Assembly: GCF_019977315.1 (NCBI RefSeq)
Contig: NZ_AP024652.1
Coordinates: 2,666,001-2,730,000, forward strand
Direction: 5' to 3'
Source: Arthrobacter sp. StoSoilB22
GTDB taxonomy: Bacteria > Actinomycetota > Actinomycetes > Actinomycetales > Micrococcaceae
DNA length: 64,000 nucleotides
The notes beneath the pieces were generated by a model, which saw only the letters and a list, made by a program, of their open reading frames with translations, did no database searches and had not been told where the DNA came from. The first letter of the stretch is position 1. Every line of letters starts with the position of its first letter. The position numbers and the translations under genes were made by a program. Positions 22,910-32,444 of this stretch are shown here, piece by piece.

Positions 22910-22938
22910 TTCGACTACGGGACTCGACTATCTAGGGT
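22910..22938 (+). promoter_or_regulatory. candidate promoter for the G6PDH gene
   Basis: TTCGAC (22910-22915), 17-base spacer, TAGGGT (22933-22938). The start codon follows about 35 bases downstream. Confidence 0.35.
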
Positions 22939-22973
22939 ACCAAGTCGCACCTGCAAGATGGCATGCTGGCACA

Positions 22974-24374
22974 GTGACCAGCAAAACAACTGTAAAAACG
23001 TTGCTCATCCTCGGCGCGTCCGGGGACCTGACGGGCCGGCTGCTTCTGCCCGGCCTGGCCGGACTCCTGGCTACCGGCCGGGCGCCCGGCCTGCGATTGG
23101 TGGGGGCGGGTTCTGACCCCTGGTCCCCCGAACAGTGGCAGGAGCGGGTCAATGGCGCCTTCGCTGCGGCGTCAGCTACCGCCGATGCCGAGGGGCGCGC
23201 TGACGTGGCTGCTGTCGCCTCCAGCACTGAATACCATCAGGTGGATGTCACCGCCGACGGCCCCTTGGCGGACCTGCTCGCGCAGCTGGAGGGGCCCATT
23301 GCCATCTACTTCGCTCTGCCCCCGCACGTCAGCCAAAAGGCCTGCGAGGTCCTCCACCGGGATCAGCTACCCCCTGGAACGCGCCTGGTGATGGAAAAGC
23401 CATTTGGCTCGGGATCAGAATCTGCGCACGAGCTCAATAAAACACTTGCTGAGCTGGTTCCCGAGGACCACATCCACCGTGTGGACCACTTCCTGGGTAA
23501 AGCCACTGTACTGAACGTCCTGGGACTACGCTTCGCCAACAGGTTCCTGGAGCCCGTCTGGAACCGGGACCACATAGAAAAGGTGGAGGTCATTTTTGAT
23601 GAGGACCTGGCACTGGAGGGCCGGGCCCGGTATTACGACACTGCCGGCGCCCTGCGGGACATGATCCAGAGCCATCTGCTGCACATCATGGCATTCCTGG
23701 CGATCGACGCCCCGGCCACCATCGAGGAACGGGACCTGCGTGACGCCGTGGCAACCGTCCTGCGGGCCAGCAGCATCAAAGCTCCGTACAGCGAATCCAC
23801 TGGCCGCGCCCGCTACACGGCGGGAACACTCGGCGAACGGACAGTTCCGGATTACGCTGCCGAAGAGGGTGTAGACCCTTCCCGCAATACCGAAACCCTG
23901 GCCGAAGTCCGGGTGGAGATCGACAACTGGCGGTGGAAGGGTGTTCCGTTCATCCTTCGCTCGGGCAAGGCCCTGGGACGCCGACGCAAGGAAGCTGTGA
24001 TCACCTTCCGCCCTGTCCCCCACCTTCCGAAGGGATTCTCAGGCGTGGACTCCCCCAACCAGCTGCGGATCGGTTTCGGACCCGACGTGCTGGAATTCGA
24101 CATCGACGTCAACGGACCCGGCGACATTTTCACGCTGGACCGGGCAAGTCTGGTGGCGCAGCTCAGCGCAGCCGGAATGCTCCCTTACGGTGAGGTGCTG
24201 GAAGGCATCCTGAACGGCGACCCCTTGCTGTCTGTTCGAGGCGACACCGCGGAGGACTGCTGGCGGATCATCGAGCCGGTCCTCCGTGCCTGGGAGGCAG
24301 GCCACGTCCCGCTGGACGAGTACGACGCCGGCAGCGCGGGGCCGGCGAACTGGCCCACCGGCGTCGTGGACTAA
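22974..24374 (+). CDS. zwf: glucose-6-phosphate dehydrogenase (stand-alone copy)
   Basis: NADP-dependent entry enzyme of the pentose phosphate pathway by family. NAD(P)-binding GASGDLTGR lies at 14-22, and the substrate signature reads RVDHFLGKATVLN, where most family members have a Glu after the Lys. The GTG at 22974 begins the family N-terminus. 466 aa is a little shorter than usual (about 490-510). No pgl, tal, tkt or opcA is nearby, so this is probably a second, divergent G6PDH rather than the one in the pentose phosphate operon. It lies opposite ffh and glnB. Confidence 0.88.
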   Translation: MTSKTTVKTLLILGASGDLTGRLLLPGLAGLLATGRAPGLRLVGAGSDPWSPEQWQERVNGAFAAASATADAEGRADVAAVASSTEYHQVDVTADGPLADLLAQLEGPIAIYFALPPHVSQKACEVLHRDQLPPGTRLVMEKPFGSGSESAHELNKTLAELVPEDHIHRVDHFLGKATVLNVLGLRFANRFLEPVWNRDHIEKVEVIFDEDLALEGRARYYDTAGALRDMIQSHLLHIMAFLAIDAPATIEERDLRDAVATVLRASSIKAPYSESTGRARYTAGTLGERTVPDYAAEEGVDPSRNTETLAEVRVEIDNWRWKGVPFILRSGKALGRRRKEAVITFRPVPHLPKGFSGVDSPNQLRIGFGPDVLEFDIDVNGPGDIFTLDRASLVAQLSAAGMLPYGEVLEGILNGDPLLSVRGDTAEDCWRIIEPVLRAWEAGHVPLDEYDAGSAGPANWPTGVVD

Positions 24375-24410
24375 AGACTGATGGCACATCCAAGACAGCG
24401 TTAACAGCAC

Positions 24411-24452
24411 AAGCGGGCCGGGTACCTTGACTGGTACCCGGCCCGCTTTGCT
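24411..24452. terminator. bidirectional terminator between zwf and glnB
   Basis: A perfect 16-bp stem (24411-24426 with 24433-24448) around TTGACT. On the plus strand it is followed by TGCTG; the A-T pairs at the base give short U runs on either strand. It separates convergent transcripts. Confidence 0.8.
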
Positions 24453-24463
24453 GCGTCAGGGAC

Positions 24464-24802
24464 TTAGATTGCGGCTGCGCCGCGCTCCCCGGTCCTGACC
24501 CTGACTGCTTCGTAAACATCCACGGTCCACACCTTGCCGTCACCGGCGCGGCCTGTGTTTGAGCTGGCGATGAGGACATCCAGGATGTCATCTGCCTGCT
24601 CATCCGTGGCAAGGACCTCGATGCGGATCTTCGGCAACAAATCCACGTTGTACTCGGCTCCCCGGTACACCTCGGTGTAGCCGCGCTGACGGCCGTAGCC
24701 GCTTGCCGCGCTGACCGTCAGGCCCTGGACCCCGTATGATTCGAGGCCTTCCCGGACTGCTTCAAGCTTTTCGGGACGGACGATCGCTGTGATGAGCTTC
24801 AT
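24464..24802 (-). CDS. glnB: nitrogen regulatory protein P-II
   Basis: Trimeric signal protein that senses ATP/ADP and 2-oxoglutarate and gates AmtB. 112 aa with the T-loop Tyr51 in YRGAEYN and the C-terminal TGRAGDGKVW nucleotide loop. In actinobacteria Tyr51 is adenylylated by GlnD; no glnD lies next to it here. Co-translated with amtB (four-base ATGA overlap), so GlnK-type function is likely. Confidence 0.95.
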   Translation of the reverse strand: MKLITAIVRPEKLEAVREGLESYGVQGLTVSAASGYGRQRGYTEVYRGAEYNVDLLPKIRIEVLATDEQADDILDVLIASSNTGRAGDGKVWTVDVYEAVRVRTGERGAAAI

Positions 24803-26133
24803 GCCTGGACACTCTCCTTGCCTTCTGCGGGGGTCTTGGCGTCTGCTGCCGTGTCTGCCTTACCTGTCATTGCATTGTGCAACGGCTGGAAGCTGCCACC
24901 GTGGCCATTGACTCCGAACTCGTAGGCCGTCTCAGCGTGGAGGCTGAGGTCCACGCCAACGTTTTCCTGCTCAGTGGAGACACGGAAGCCCATGGTCTTG
25001 TGGATGGCGAAGGCAATGATGGCCGTCATGATGGCCGAGAAGGCAATCGCAATACCGGCTGCTGCGAGCTGTGCCCACATCTGTGCCATGCCGCCGCCGT
25101 AGAAGAGGCCACCACCCACGCCGTCAGTGGACTTGGCGATGAAGCCAAGGGCCACGGTGCCGATGATGCCGGAAACGAGGTGGACGCCTACAACGTCCAG
25201 GGAGTCATCGAAGCCCCAACGGAACTTCAGGCCGACTGCCAGGGCGGAAGCAACACCGGCAACTACACCCAGGCCGAGGGCGCCAATGGGGTCCACGTTT
25301 GCGCAGGCCGGGGTGATAGCTACCAGGCCGGCAACCACACCGGATGCCGCGCCGAGCGACGTCGGGTGGCCGTCACGGATGCGTTCGGTGATGAGCCAGC
25401 CGATCATGGCTGCTGCAGGGGCCGCCAGGGTATTGATCCAAATCAGGCCCGCTTGTTCAGCGGTTGTAGCTGCGCCGCCATTGAAACCGAACCAGCCGAA
25501 CCAGAGGATTGCAGCACCGAGCATCACGAACGGGATGTTGTGCGGGCGGTGGTTCGGGTCCTTACCGAAGCCGCGGCGGTTGCCGATGATGAGTACCAGG
25601 ACAAGTGCCGCTACACCTGCGTTGATGTGAACTACGGTGCCGCCGGCAAAGTCAATGGCCGGGCCGAGGGCCTTGCCGATCGCACCTTCGGGACCGAACA
25701 ACCCGCCACCCCAGACCATGTAGGCCAGCGGGCAGTAAACCAGGGTGACCCATACAGGGACAAAGATGCTCCAGGCGCCGAACTTGGCGCGGTCAGCAAT
25801 CGCGCCGCTGATAAGGGCTACCGTGATGATGGCAAAGGTTGCCGCGTAACCAATCTTGATCATGGCGTCGGGTGTGGTTTCCACCCCGGCAAGACCGAAG
25901 GCAGCAAAGGGGTTACCCACAATCTGCATGAAGCCTTCGCCGGAGCTCATCGAAGCACCCCAGAGCACCCAGACGACGCCCACAATGCCGATGGAGATGA
26001 AGCTCATCATCATCATGTTCAGGGCTGCCTTGGCGCGTGTCATGCCGCCGTAGAAAAATGCCAGACCAGGTGTCATGAACAGCACAAGCGCCGCCGCCAC
26101 CATGACCCATACGTGACCTGCGGTAAGTTCCAT
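24799..26133 (-). CDS. amtB: ammonium transporter AmtB
   Basis: Trimeric membrane channel for ammonium, 444 aa with about 11 membrane helices. Pore residues can be placed at FFYGGM near the N-terminus, the first pore His in VVHINAGVAAL and the second in VGVHLVSGIIG. The ATG at 26133 is preceded by GAGAGGA; the frame extends 31 codons upstream without support. It overlaps glnB. A GlnR-like box sits about 150-190 bases upstream, which suggests induction under nitrogen limitation. Confidence 0.96.
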   Translation of the reverse strand: MELTAGHVWVMVAAALVLFMTPGLAFFYGGMTRAKAALNMMMMSFISIGIVGVVWVLWGASMSSGEGFMQIVGNPFAAFGLAGVETTPDAMIKIGYAATFAIITVALISGAIADRAKFGAWSIFVPVWVTLVYCPLAYMVWGGGLFGPEGAIGKALGPAIDFAGGTVVHINAGVAALVLVLIIGNRRGFGKDPNHRPHNIPFVMLGAAILWFGWFGFNGGAATTAEQAGLIWINTLAAPAAAMIGWLITERIRDGHPTSLGAASGVVAGLVAITPACANVDPIGALGLGVVAGVASALAVGLKFRWGFDDSLDVVGVHLVSGIIGTVALGFIAKSTDGVGGGLFYGGGMAQMWAQLAAAGIAIAFSAIMTAIIAFAIHKTMGFRVSTEQENVGVDLSLHAETAYEFGVNGHGGSFQPLHNAMTGKADTAADAKTPAEGKESVQA

Positions 26134-26234
26134 GGTGCACGTTCCTCTCTTGCTAGATCTGCGGTTCAACCGCTGTCCTGACGCCGTTTGCGTCCTGCTT
26201 AAGAGTTTTGTGCCGCCGTGTTTCACCTGCGCAG

Positions 26235-26262
26235 GTTTTACATTGCGGGCTCGTTACAACAA
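26235..26262 (-). promoter_or_regulatory. candidate amtB-glnB promoter
   Basis: On the minus strand TTGTTG (26257-26262), 16-base spacer, TAAAAC (26235-26240). About 100 bases of leader would precede amtB. The GlnR-like box ends about 22 bases upstream of the -35. Confidence 0.35.
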
Positions 26263-26283
26263 CCTCCCCAACGTAAATGGTGC

Positions 26284-26321
26284 ATATCCCCGGTGTTACG
26301 GATATGTTTCAGGCGTCGGAC
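26284..26321 (-). promoter_or_regulatory. GlnR-like binding site upstream of amtB
   Basis: On the minus strand the half-sites read GTCCG-N6-GAAAC-N6-GTAAC-N6-GATAT, each spaced by exactly six bases. The known actinobacterial GlnR box is gTnAC-N6-GaAAC repeated; the two central half-sites match perfectly and the outer two partly. The place, just upstream of a promoter for amtB-glnB, fits activation by GlnR. Confidence 0.5.
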
Positions 26322-26408
26322 TTCACCGGAAAAATCCGGTTTGGCACCACATGCACCTCATTTGCCCCAGAAATACCACCGTGAATCCCACCGAAGGACC
26401 AGCACCGT

Positions 26409-27647
26409 ATGACCGAGTCGCCCAGATCCGTCAAAGCCCAAAGGATCAGGCCGGACAAGACTCCCCTTCCGCGCGACATCAAAGTGATGTTGGCCGCAGC
26501 GTTCCTCATTGCCTTGGGCTTTGGCCTGGTGGCCCCGGTTCTGCCGCAATTCGCCACAACGTTCGACGTCGGCGCTACAGCTGCCGCGGTGATCGTCAGC
26601 ATCTTCGCCTTCATGAGGCTGGTCTTCGCCCCGGCGGGGGGCGCCCTGATCGGACGGTTTGGCGAACGGAACGTTTACGTCTCAGGCCTGCTGATCGTAG
26701 CGGTGTCCACGGCGGCTTGCGCCTTTGCCCAGGACTACTGGCAACTGCTGATCTTCCGCGGGCTAGGCGGCGCCGGCTCGGTGATGTTTACCGTTGCCGC
26801 CATGGGACTACTCATCCGACTCGCACCACCCGAACGGCGGGGACGGGTCTCCGGTGCTTACGCCTCGGCTTTCCTGATTGGAAGCGTCCTGGGGCCGGTA
26901 GTGGGCGGCTTGCTGGCAGGCTTTGGCCTCCGGGTGCCCTTCCTTGCCTACGCCGGAGCGTTGTTGGTAGCTGCCTTGGTGGTACGCACCATGCTTAGCG
27001 GGGAAGGCAACACGGCCGAGGACACCGCGCCTGCCCCGGCAATGACCGTGAAGGAAGCACTGGCGGACTCCGCGTACCGTGCCGCCATTTTCTCGAGTTT
27101 TGGCAACGGCTGGGTGACGTTCGGCGTCCGAATGGCCACCATCCCGCTGTTCGCCGTTGCGGTCCTGCAGTCCGCGCCGGAGACCGCCGCTTGGGCCCTG
27201 GCCATCTTTGCCGTGGGCAACGCCCTTGCCCTGACGTTCAGTGGACGGCTCGCGGACGCTTGGGGGCGAAAGCCGCTGCTGATTCCCGGCCTGCTCATCA
27301 CGGGCGCAGCCACCGGCGTGATCGGACTGACCACGGATCTCACCGGATTCCTCATCGCCTCAGCAGTGGCGGGTTTCGGTTCCGGTTTGCTGGGCCCGGC
27401 GCAGCAGGCTGCTGTCGCTGATGTCATCGGCCGCGGACGCTCGGGAGGGAAAGTACTGGCCATCTTCCAAATGGCCGCTGACACGGGTGCGATCGTCGGT
27501 CCGATCGTAGCCGGGCTCCTCGCTGACCGCCTCGGCTACGGATGGGCGTTCGGCGTCACCGGAGGCGTGCTCCTCCTTACGGCGGCGGCATGGCTGCCGG
27601 CGCGGGAGCCTTCGAAGCACTCCCCCGCCGGCCACGACGCTAGTTGA
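26409..27647 (+). CDS. MFS transporter, DHA1-like
   Basis: 412-aa integral membrane protein with 12 predicted helices. The loop 2-3 signature is recognisable in PAGGALIGRFGERNVYVSG, and RGLGGAGSVMFTVAAMGLL resembles helix 4 of drug:H+ antiporters. GAAGGA precedes the ATG. Substrate unknown; efflux of small molecules is the likely role. It is transcribed divergently from amtB and its last eight bases overlap the end of ftsY on the other strand. Confidence 0.88.
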   Translation: MTESPRSVKAQRIRPDKTPLPRDIKVMLAAAFLIALGFGLVAPVLPQFATTFDVGATAAAVIVSIFAFMRLVFAPAGGALIGRFGERNVYVSGLLIVAVSTAACAFAQDYWQLLIFRGLGGAGSVMFTVAAMGLLIRLAPPERRGRVSGAYASAFLIGSVLGPVVGGLLAGFGLRVPFLAYAGALLVAALVVRTMLSGEGNTAEDTAPAPAMTVKEALADSAYRAAIFSSFGNGWVTFGVRMATIPLFAVAVLQSAPETAAWALAIFAVGNALALTFSGRLADAWGRKPLLIPGLLITGAATGVIGLTTDLTGFLIASAVAGFGSGLLGPAQQAAVADVIGRGRSGGKVLAIFQMAADTGAIVGPIVAGLLADRLGYGWAFGVTGGVLLLTAAAWLPAREPSKHSPAGHDAS

Positions 27648-28845
27648 GCAGTGCGTCCACGAAGCTTTCGGCGTCGAACGGTGCAAGATCGTCCGGGCCT
27701 TCGCCCAAACCAATGAGCTTCACGGGTACTCCCAGAGACTTCTGGATAGCCACCACGATGCCGCCCTTGGCCGTTCCGTCCAGCTTGGTCAAAACGATGC
27801 CGGTGATGTTCACTACCTCTGCAAAGACGCGTGCCTGATTGAGTCCGTTCTGTCCGGTGGTGGCGTCCAGGACCAACAGAACCTCGTCCACTTCTGCCAG
27901 CTTCTCAATGACCCGCTTGACCTTGCCGAGCTCATCCATGAGTCCGGTTTTGTTCTGCAGGCGTCCTGCGGTGTCAACCATGACCACATCGACCTCCTGA
28001 TCGATGCCGGCCTTCACCGCTTCGTAAGCCACCGACGCGGGGTCGGCGCCGTCGATGTCGGACTTGACGGTGGGCACACCCACGCGCTGTCCCCAGGTGG
28101 CCAACTGCTCGGCAGCAGCAGCACGGAAAGTATCAGCGGCGCCCAAAAGGACATCTTTGTCTTCAGCCACCAACACACGTGCCAGCTTGCCCACGGTGGT
28201 GGTCTTACCAACGCCGTTCACGCCTACAACAAGCACGACGGCGGGGCGGTCGCCCTTGCGCTCGACATTCAAGGAACGGTCCATGCTTGGATCAACCAGT
28301 TTGATCAGTTCTTCACGGAGCATCGCCTTGACGTCTTCGGGGCTGCGGGTGCCCAGAACCTTGACACGCTCACGCAGGGCGTCGACCAACTGCATGGTGG
28401 GTTCGGTTCCAAGATCGGCCAGCAGGAGGGTCTCTTCTACCTCGTCCCACACGTTCTCGTCGATCTTGTCGCCGGACAACAGTGCGAGGAGGCCCTTGCC
28501 CAGGATGTTGTTGGACTTGATCAACCTGGCACGAAGACGGGTCAGGCGACCCTCCACCGGCGCCGGTGTATCGATGGCGATGGTCTCTAGCCCGGCGGCG
28601 TCATCCGGGACGTCCGTGTCCGCAACGGTTCCGTCGAAGGTCGGGGCCGGAGCCTTCACCGCATCCGGGCGGTCCTCCACAAGGGTTCCGCCGCCTGCTG
28701 CCGATGACTGGACGGGATCGTTCGCGTCACGTGTTCCGGGGTACTTTGCGCCGGTCTTCCGGGCTTTCATCAGTACCGGCACGAGTCCGCCGACCACTAC
28801 GAGCGCAGCGAGAATGGACAGAATTATGGGTAGGAAATCGTTCAC
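27640..28845 (-). CDS. ftsY: signal recognition particle receptor FtsY
   Basis: Membrane receptor for SRP. An N-terminal membrane helix (about 5-27, LPIILSILAALVVVGGLV) is followed by a variable linker to about residue 100, then the NG domain with GVNGVGKTTTVGKL, DTAGRLQNKT and LTKLDGTAKGG. The explicit N-terminal anchor is typical of actinobacterial FtsY. 401 aa. It follows smc by 20 bases and is probably in one operon with it. Confidence 0.97.
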   Translation of the reverse strand: MNDFLPIILSILAALVVVGGLVPVLMKARKTGAKYPGTRDANDPVQSSAAGGGTLVEDRPDAVKAPAPTFDGTVADTDVPDDAAGLETIAIDTPAPVEGRLTRLRARLIKSNNILGKGLLALLSGDKIDENVWDEVEETLLLADLGTEPTMQLVDALRERVKVLGTRSPEDVKAMLREELIKLVDPSMDRSLNVERKGDRPAVVLVVGVNGVGKTTTVGKLARVLVAEDKDVLLGAADTFRAAAAEQLATWGQRVGVPTVKSDIDGADPASVAYEAVKAGIDQEVDVVMVDTAGRLQNKTGLMDELGKVKRVIEKLAEVDEVLLVLDATTGQNGLNQARVFAEVVNITGIVLTKLDGTAKGGIVVAIQKSLGVPVKLIGLGEGPDDLAPFDAESFVDALLN

Positions 28846-28865
28846 TCCCCTACCTTCTCATAAAG

Positions 28866-31800
28866 CTATGCCCCGGCACCGAGCCTCTGGCTGATCACGG
28901 TTGAGACGCCGTCGCCCCTCATCGTCACTCCGTAGAGCGCGTCTGCCACTTCCATGGTGCGCTTCTGGTGGGTGATCACAATCAGCTGGCTGGACTCACG
29001 CAATTCCTCAAAGATGGTGATAAGCCGGCCCAGGTTGGTATCGTCCAACGCCGCCTCTACTTCGTCCATGACATAGAAGGGCGAGGGGCGGGCTTTGAAG
29101 ATGGCCACCAACAGCGCCACTGCTGTCAGTGAGCGCTCCCCGCCGGAGAGCAGAGAGAGCCTCTTGATTTTCTTGCCCGCCGGACGCGCCTCCACTTCAA
29201 TCCCGGTATTAAGCATGTCGTCGGGGTCCGTGAGAACCAACCTGCCCTCACCGCCGGGAAAAAGCCTGGCAAAGACGTGGTCGAACTGGGCTGACGTGTC
29301 AGCAAAAGCCTCGGTAAACACCTGCTGGACACGGTTGTCCACCTCTTTGATGATGTCCAACAGGTCCTTGCGGCTGGATTTGAGGTCCTCCAGCTGCGAG
29401 CTCAGGAACTGGTGCCGTTCTTCCAGGGCGGCGAACTCTTCCAACGCCAACGGGTTCACTTTGCCAAGGGCCCCGAGCTCACGCTCGGCTTTCTTCAGCC
29501 TTTTCTCCTGCTCTGCCCGGACGAACGGAATCCCCTCAATGATGGCGTCACCGTTTTCGTCAACAGGCGCCCGGAGTTCGGCCCACTTATCTGTAGCCGA
29601 TCCGGGAGGCAGGGGCACCATTTTATCCGGACCATAATCGGCAATGAGTTGTTCGGCTGAGAGTCCCAGCTCTTCAATGGACCGGCTTTCCAAAGCCTCG
29701 ATACGGAGCCGCTGCTGCGTCCGGGCCATCTCATCCCGGTGTACCGAGTCCGTTAGCTCGGCAAGCTCCCGCGCCAAGGCGTCGTTGCCCGAGCGAACCT
29801 CAGCGAGTTCCTTCTCCAACTCATCCCGCTTTTGCTCGGCAAGGTCGCGATCGTAGTCGGCCAGGTCAACTGAAACGTCGATGAACCTGAGGGTCTGCTC
29901 CACAGCGGACGCGACCGCCGCCGCACGCTGCGCCTGCGCGCGTCGGCGTTGCGCGCGCCGGGCGGCCTCCTCACGGGCACGCCGTTCGGTAGCCGCGGCG
30001 CGCTCAAGCGATGCCGCCCGGTTGCTGATGGCTCCCAACTGCTCCTCGGATGTCCGGAGGGCAAGCCGGGCTTCGGTTTCCAATGCCCGGGCAGTCCTGG
30101 CCTGGACAGCGAGTTCATCCCGCTGTTCCGTGGATGGTTCCTCGTCAGGTGCTTCCTGGGCCGCAGCGAGGCGTTCCACGGCGACTTCAAGGTCAAGTTG
30201 GGCTTCTGCGATGTTGGCTTCGGCCTTGGCCATGGACGTGGCGAGCCGTTCGCTTTCGCCCACAGCGCTGCGAAGAACGGAGTTGAGATGACCCAGGCGC
30301 TCAGCAACAGCGGCAAGGCGGGCATCCGATTCATGCAACCGCTCCAAAGCGGCGTCCGCGCGGTCCTGCGCTTCGGCACGGCGGGTTTGAGCGGCGGCCA
30401 AGGCGAAGCGTCCACGTTCCAGACGGGCCGTGACCTCCTGGAGCCGGGCAACGGCGTCGTCCACTGCCGCCTGAACTTCCAGCAGCGACGGCGCGGTGGC
30501 AGATCCTCCTGTGATGGTCAGGGAGGTAAAAACGTCACCCTCGCGGGTCACCGCCCTGAGGTGTGGATTATCTGCGATGAGAGCTGCCGCCACCGCAACA
30601 TCATCAACGACGGCGGTACGGACCAGGAGCCCGAGCGCGCCTTGGGCAACAGGATCAGCGATCTTCACCACGTCGGCAGCCCAACGGCAGCCGGCGGGAA
30701 GCTCGAGGTTGGTGCCGGGATCTTCACCGGGGGAAGTACTTCCGGGAAGAAGCAGTGATGCCCGCCCCGCGTCGTTATCCTTCAGCAGGCGGATGGCTGC
30801 CAGGGCGCTGTCGGTGTCGGCAACCGCCAAGGCGTCCGAGGCACTGCCCAAGGCGGCAGCTATGGCGGCCTCGTATCCCGGCTCGATGGATACCAGCGCC
30901 GCCAACGGTCCAAGAACGCCCTCAGCCGTCAGAAGACTTCCCGCCCCGTCCTTGCGGTTGAGCCCGAGTTGAAGGGCATCGCGTCGTGCCGTCAGGGCGT
31001 CCCGCTCGCGGACAGCTTCCCGCTCGGAAGCTTTCAGTTCCTCGATCTCCGCGAGGACTGCATCCAGGACCTCGTTGGCATTCTCGTAGTCAGCGTCGAG
31101 GCTCTCTTCGCCATCTTCAACGCCAGCCACTTGCGTTTCGAGGGCAGTGAACTCGCTCTGCGCCTTGCGGCGCCGTTCGTCACCTGCAGCGAGGGATTCC
31201 CTGAGGCGACCACGTTCGGCCTCGGCAGCTTCGGCCCGGGACCTGGCCGCGGCCACCTGGCCTGCCAGTCTGGCCAGCCCCTCCCTGCGGTCGGCGGCCG
31301 CCCTCAACATGGCTGTTAGGCGCTTGTCCTCCGCAGCTGCGAGCGCCTCGGCCGAGTCCTTTGCAACCGTTGCCTCAAGAAGAGCCGCCTGCTTGGCGAG
31401 GATGTCGTGTTCGAGGGCAGTCTGTTCCTCACGGACCCGGGCAGCCTGGCGCTCGAGTTGTTCGGGGTCACGTCCGGTGTCCGGTGAGGCCTCCGCGGAA
31501 CCCAGGAGTCTTCTGCGTTCGCTGGCCAAGGATCCGAGTGAGCGGAGTCGTTCCCGGTTGGCCGAAAGCTGGTACCACTGCTCCCGTGCGGCATTGAGTC
31601 GCGGCGTGGCTTCGGCGGCTTGCTGCTCCAATCCCGCTTGGCGGCGCCGACCCGTCCCAAGCCCTGCCTCAACCACCCGGCGGCGCTCTTTGAGGGCGGC
31701 TTCGTCTGCAACGTCCTTTTCAAGGGTGGTTGTCAGTTGGACAAGGTCGTCCGCCAAAAGCCGGGCGCGGGCATCCCGGACGTCGAACTGGACTGTTTGG

Positions 31801-32444
31801 GCGCGGCGGGCTATCTCCGCCTGTTTGCCCAACGGAGTCAATTGCCGACGTATTTCTGCCGTGAGGTCACCGAGCCGTGCGAGATTGGCCTGCATGGCTT
31901 CGAGCTTGCGGACCGTCTTTTCCTTGCGGCGGCGGTGCTTGAGGATTCCCGCTGCTTCCTCGATGAAGCCCCGGCGGTCCTCGGGGGTGGCATGGAGTAC
32001 GCGGTCCAGCTGGCCTTGTCCCACGATCACGTGCATTTCACGGCCCAAGCCGGAATCGGAGAGAAGTTCCTGAATGTCCAACAGCCTGCACGGGGCGCCG
32101 TTGATGGCGTACTCGGACCCACCGGTACGGAACAGAGTGCGGGAGATAGTGACTTCGCTGTACTCGATGGGGAGCGCGTTGTCTGCGTTGTCAATGGTCA
32201 GGGCGACGTGGGCCCGGCCCAACGGTGGGCGGCCAGAAGTACCTGCGAAAATGACGTCTTCCATCTTGCCACCCCGGAGGGTTTTGGCGCCCTGCTCTCC
32301 CATGACCCAGGCCAAGGCATCCACCACATTGGATTTGCCCGATCCGTTGGGCCCGACGACGGCGGTGACGCCAGGTTCAAAGTCGAAGGTCGTGGCCGAC
32401 GCAAACGACTTGAATCCTCGGACAGTCAAACTTTTCAAGTGCAA
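28866..32444 (-). CDS. smc: chromosome segregation protein SMC
   Basis: Long coiled-coil ATPase that compacts and aligns chromosome arms with ScpA/ScpB. Walker A GPNGSGKSN at 31-39; two coiled-coil arms of about 330 residues each, rich in Glu/Arg/Ala; a hinge near residues 500-640; and the C-terminal signature LLSGGERSLTAVALL with Walker B YVMDEVEAALDD. TTG start at 32444 with GGAGA upstream fits the family N-terminus HLKSLTVRGFKSF. 1192 aa, normal size. Confidence 0.97.
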   Translation of the reverse strand: MHLKSLTVRGFKSFASATTFDFEPGVTAVVGPNGSGKSNVVDALAWVMGEQGAKTLRGGKMEDVIFAGTSGRPPLGRAHVALTIDNADNALPIEYSEVTISRTLFRTGGSEYAINGAPCRLLDIQELLSDSGLGREMHVIVGQGQLDRVLHATPEDRRGFIEEAAGILKHRRRKEKTVRKLEAMQANLARLGDLTAEIRRQLTPLGKQAEIARRAQTVQFDVRDARARLLADDLVQLTTTLEKDVADEAALKERRRVVEAGLGTGRRRQAGLEQQAAEATPRLNAAREQWYQLSANRERLRSLGSLASERRRLLGSAEASPDTGRDPEQLERQAARVREEQTALEHDILAKQAALLEATVAKDSAEALAAAEDKRLTAMLRAAADRREGLARLAGQVAAARSRAEAAEAERGRLRESLAAGDERRRKAQSEFTALETQVAGVEDGEESLDADYENANEVLDAVLAEIEELKASEREAVRERDALTARRDALQLGLNRKDGAGSLLTAEGVLGPLAALVSIEPGYEAAIAAALGSASDALAVADTDSALAAIRLLKDNDAGRASLLLPGSTSPGEDPGTNLELPAGCRWAADVVKIADPVAQGALGLLVRTAVVDDVAVAAALIADNPHLRAVTREGDVFTSLTITGGSATAPSLLEVQAAVDDAVARLQEVTARLERGRFALAAAQTRRAEAQDRADAALERLHESDARLAAVAERLGHLNSVLRSAVGESERLATSMAKAEANIAEAQLDLEVAVERLAAAQEAPDEEPSTEQRDELAVQARTARALETEARLALRTSEEQLGAISNRAASLERAAATERRAREEAARRAQRRRAQAQRAAAVASAVEQTLRFIDVSVDLADYDRDLAEQKRDELEKELAEVRSGNDALARELAELTDSVHRDEMARTQQRLRIEALESRSIEELGLSAEQLIADYGPDKMVPLPPGSATDKWAELRAPVDENGDAIIEGIPFVRAEQEKRLKKAERELGALGKVNPLALEEFAALEERHQFLSSQLEDLKSSRKDLLDIIKEVDNRVQQVFTEAFADTSAQFDHVFARLFPGGEGRLVLTDPDDMLNTGIEVEARPAGKKIKRLSLLSGGERSLTAVALLVAIFKARPSPFYVMDEVEAALDDTNLGRLITIFEELRESSQLIVITHQKRTMEVADALYGVTMRGDGVSTVISQRLGAGA

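Noticed and set aside
24877..26181. 434-codon plus-strand frame opposite amtB
   Set aside because: Antisense of a conserved transporter; the predicted protein is Cys/His/Glu-rich without any known motif.
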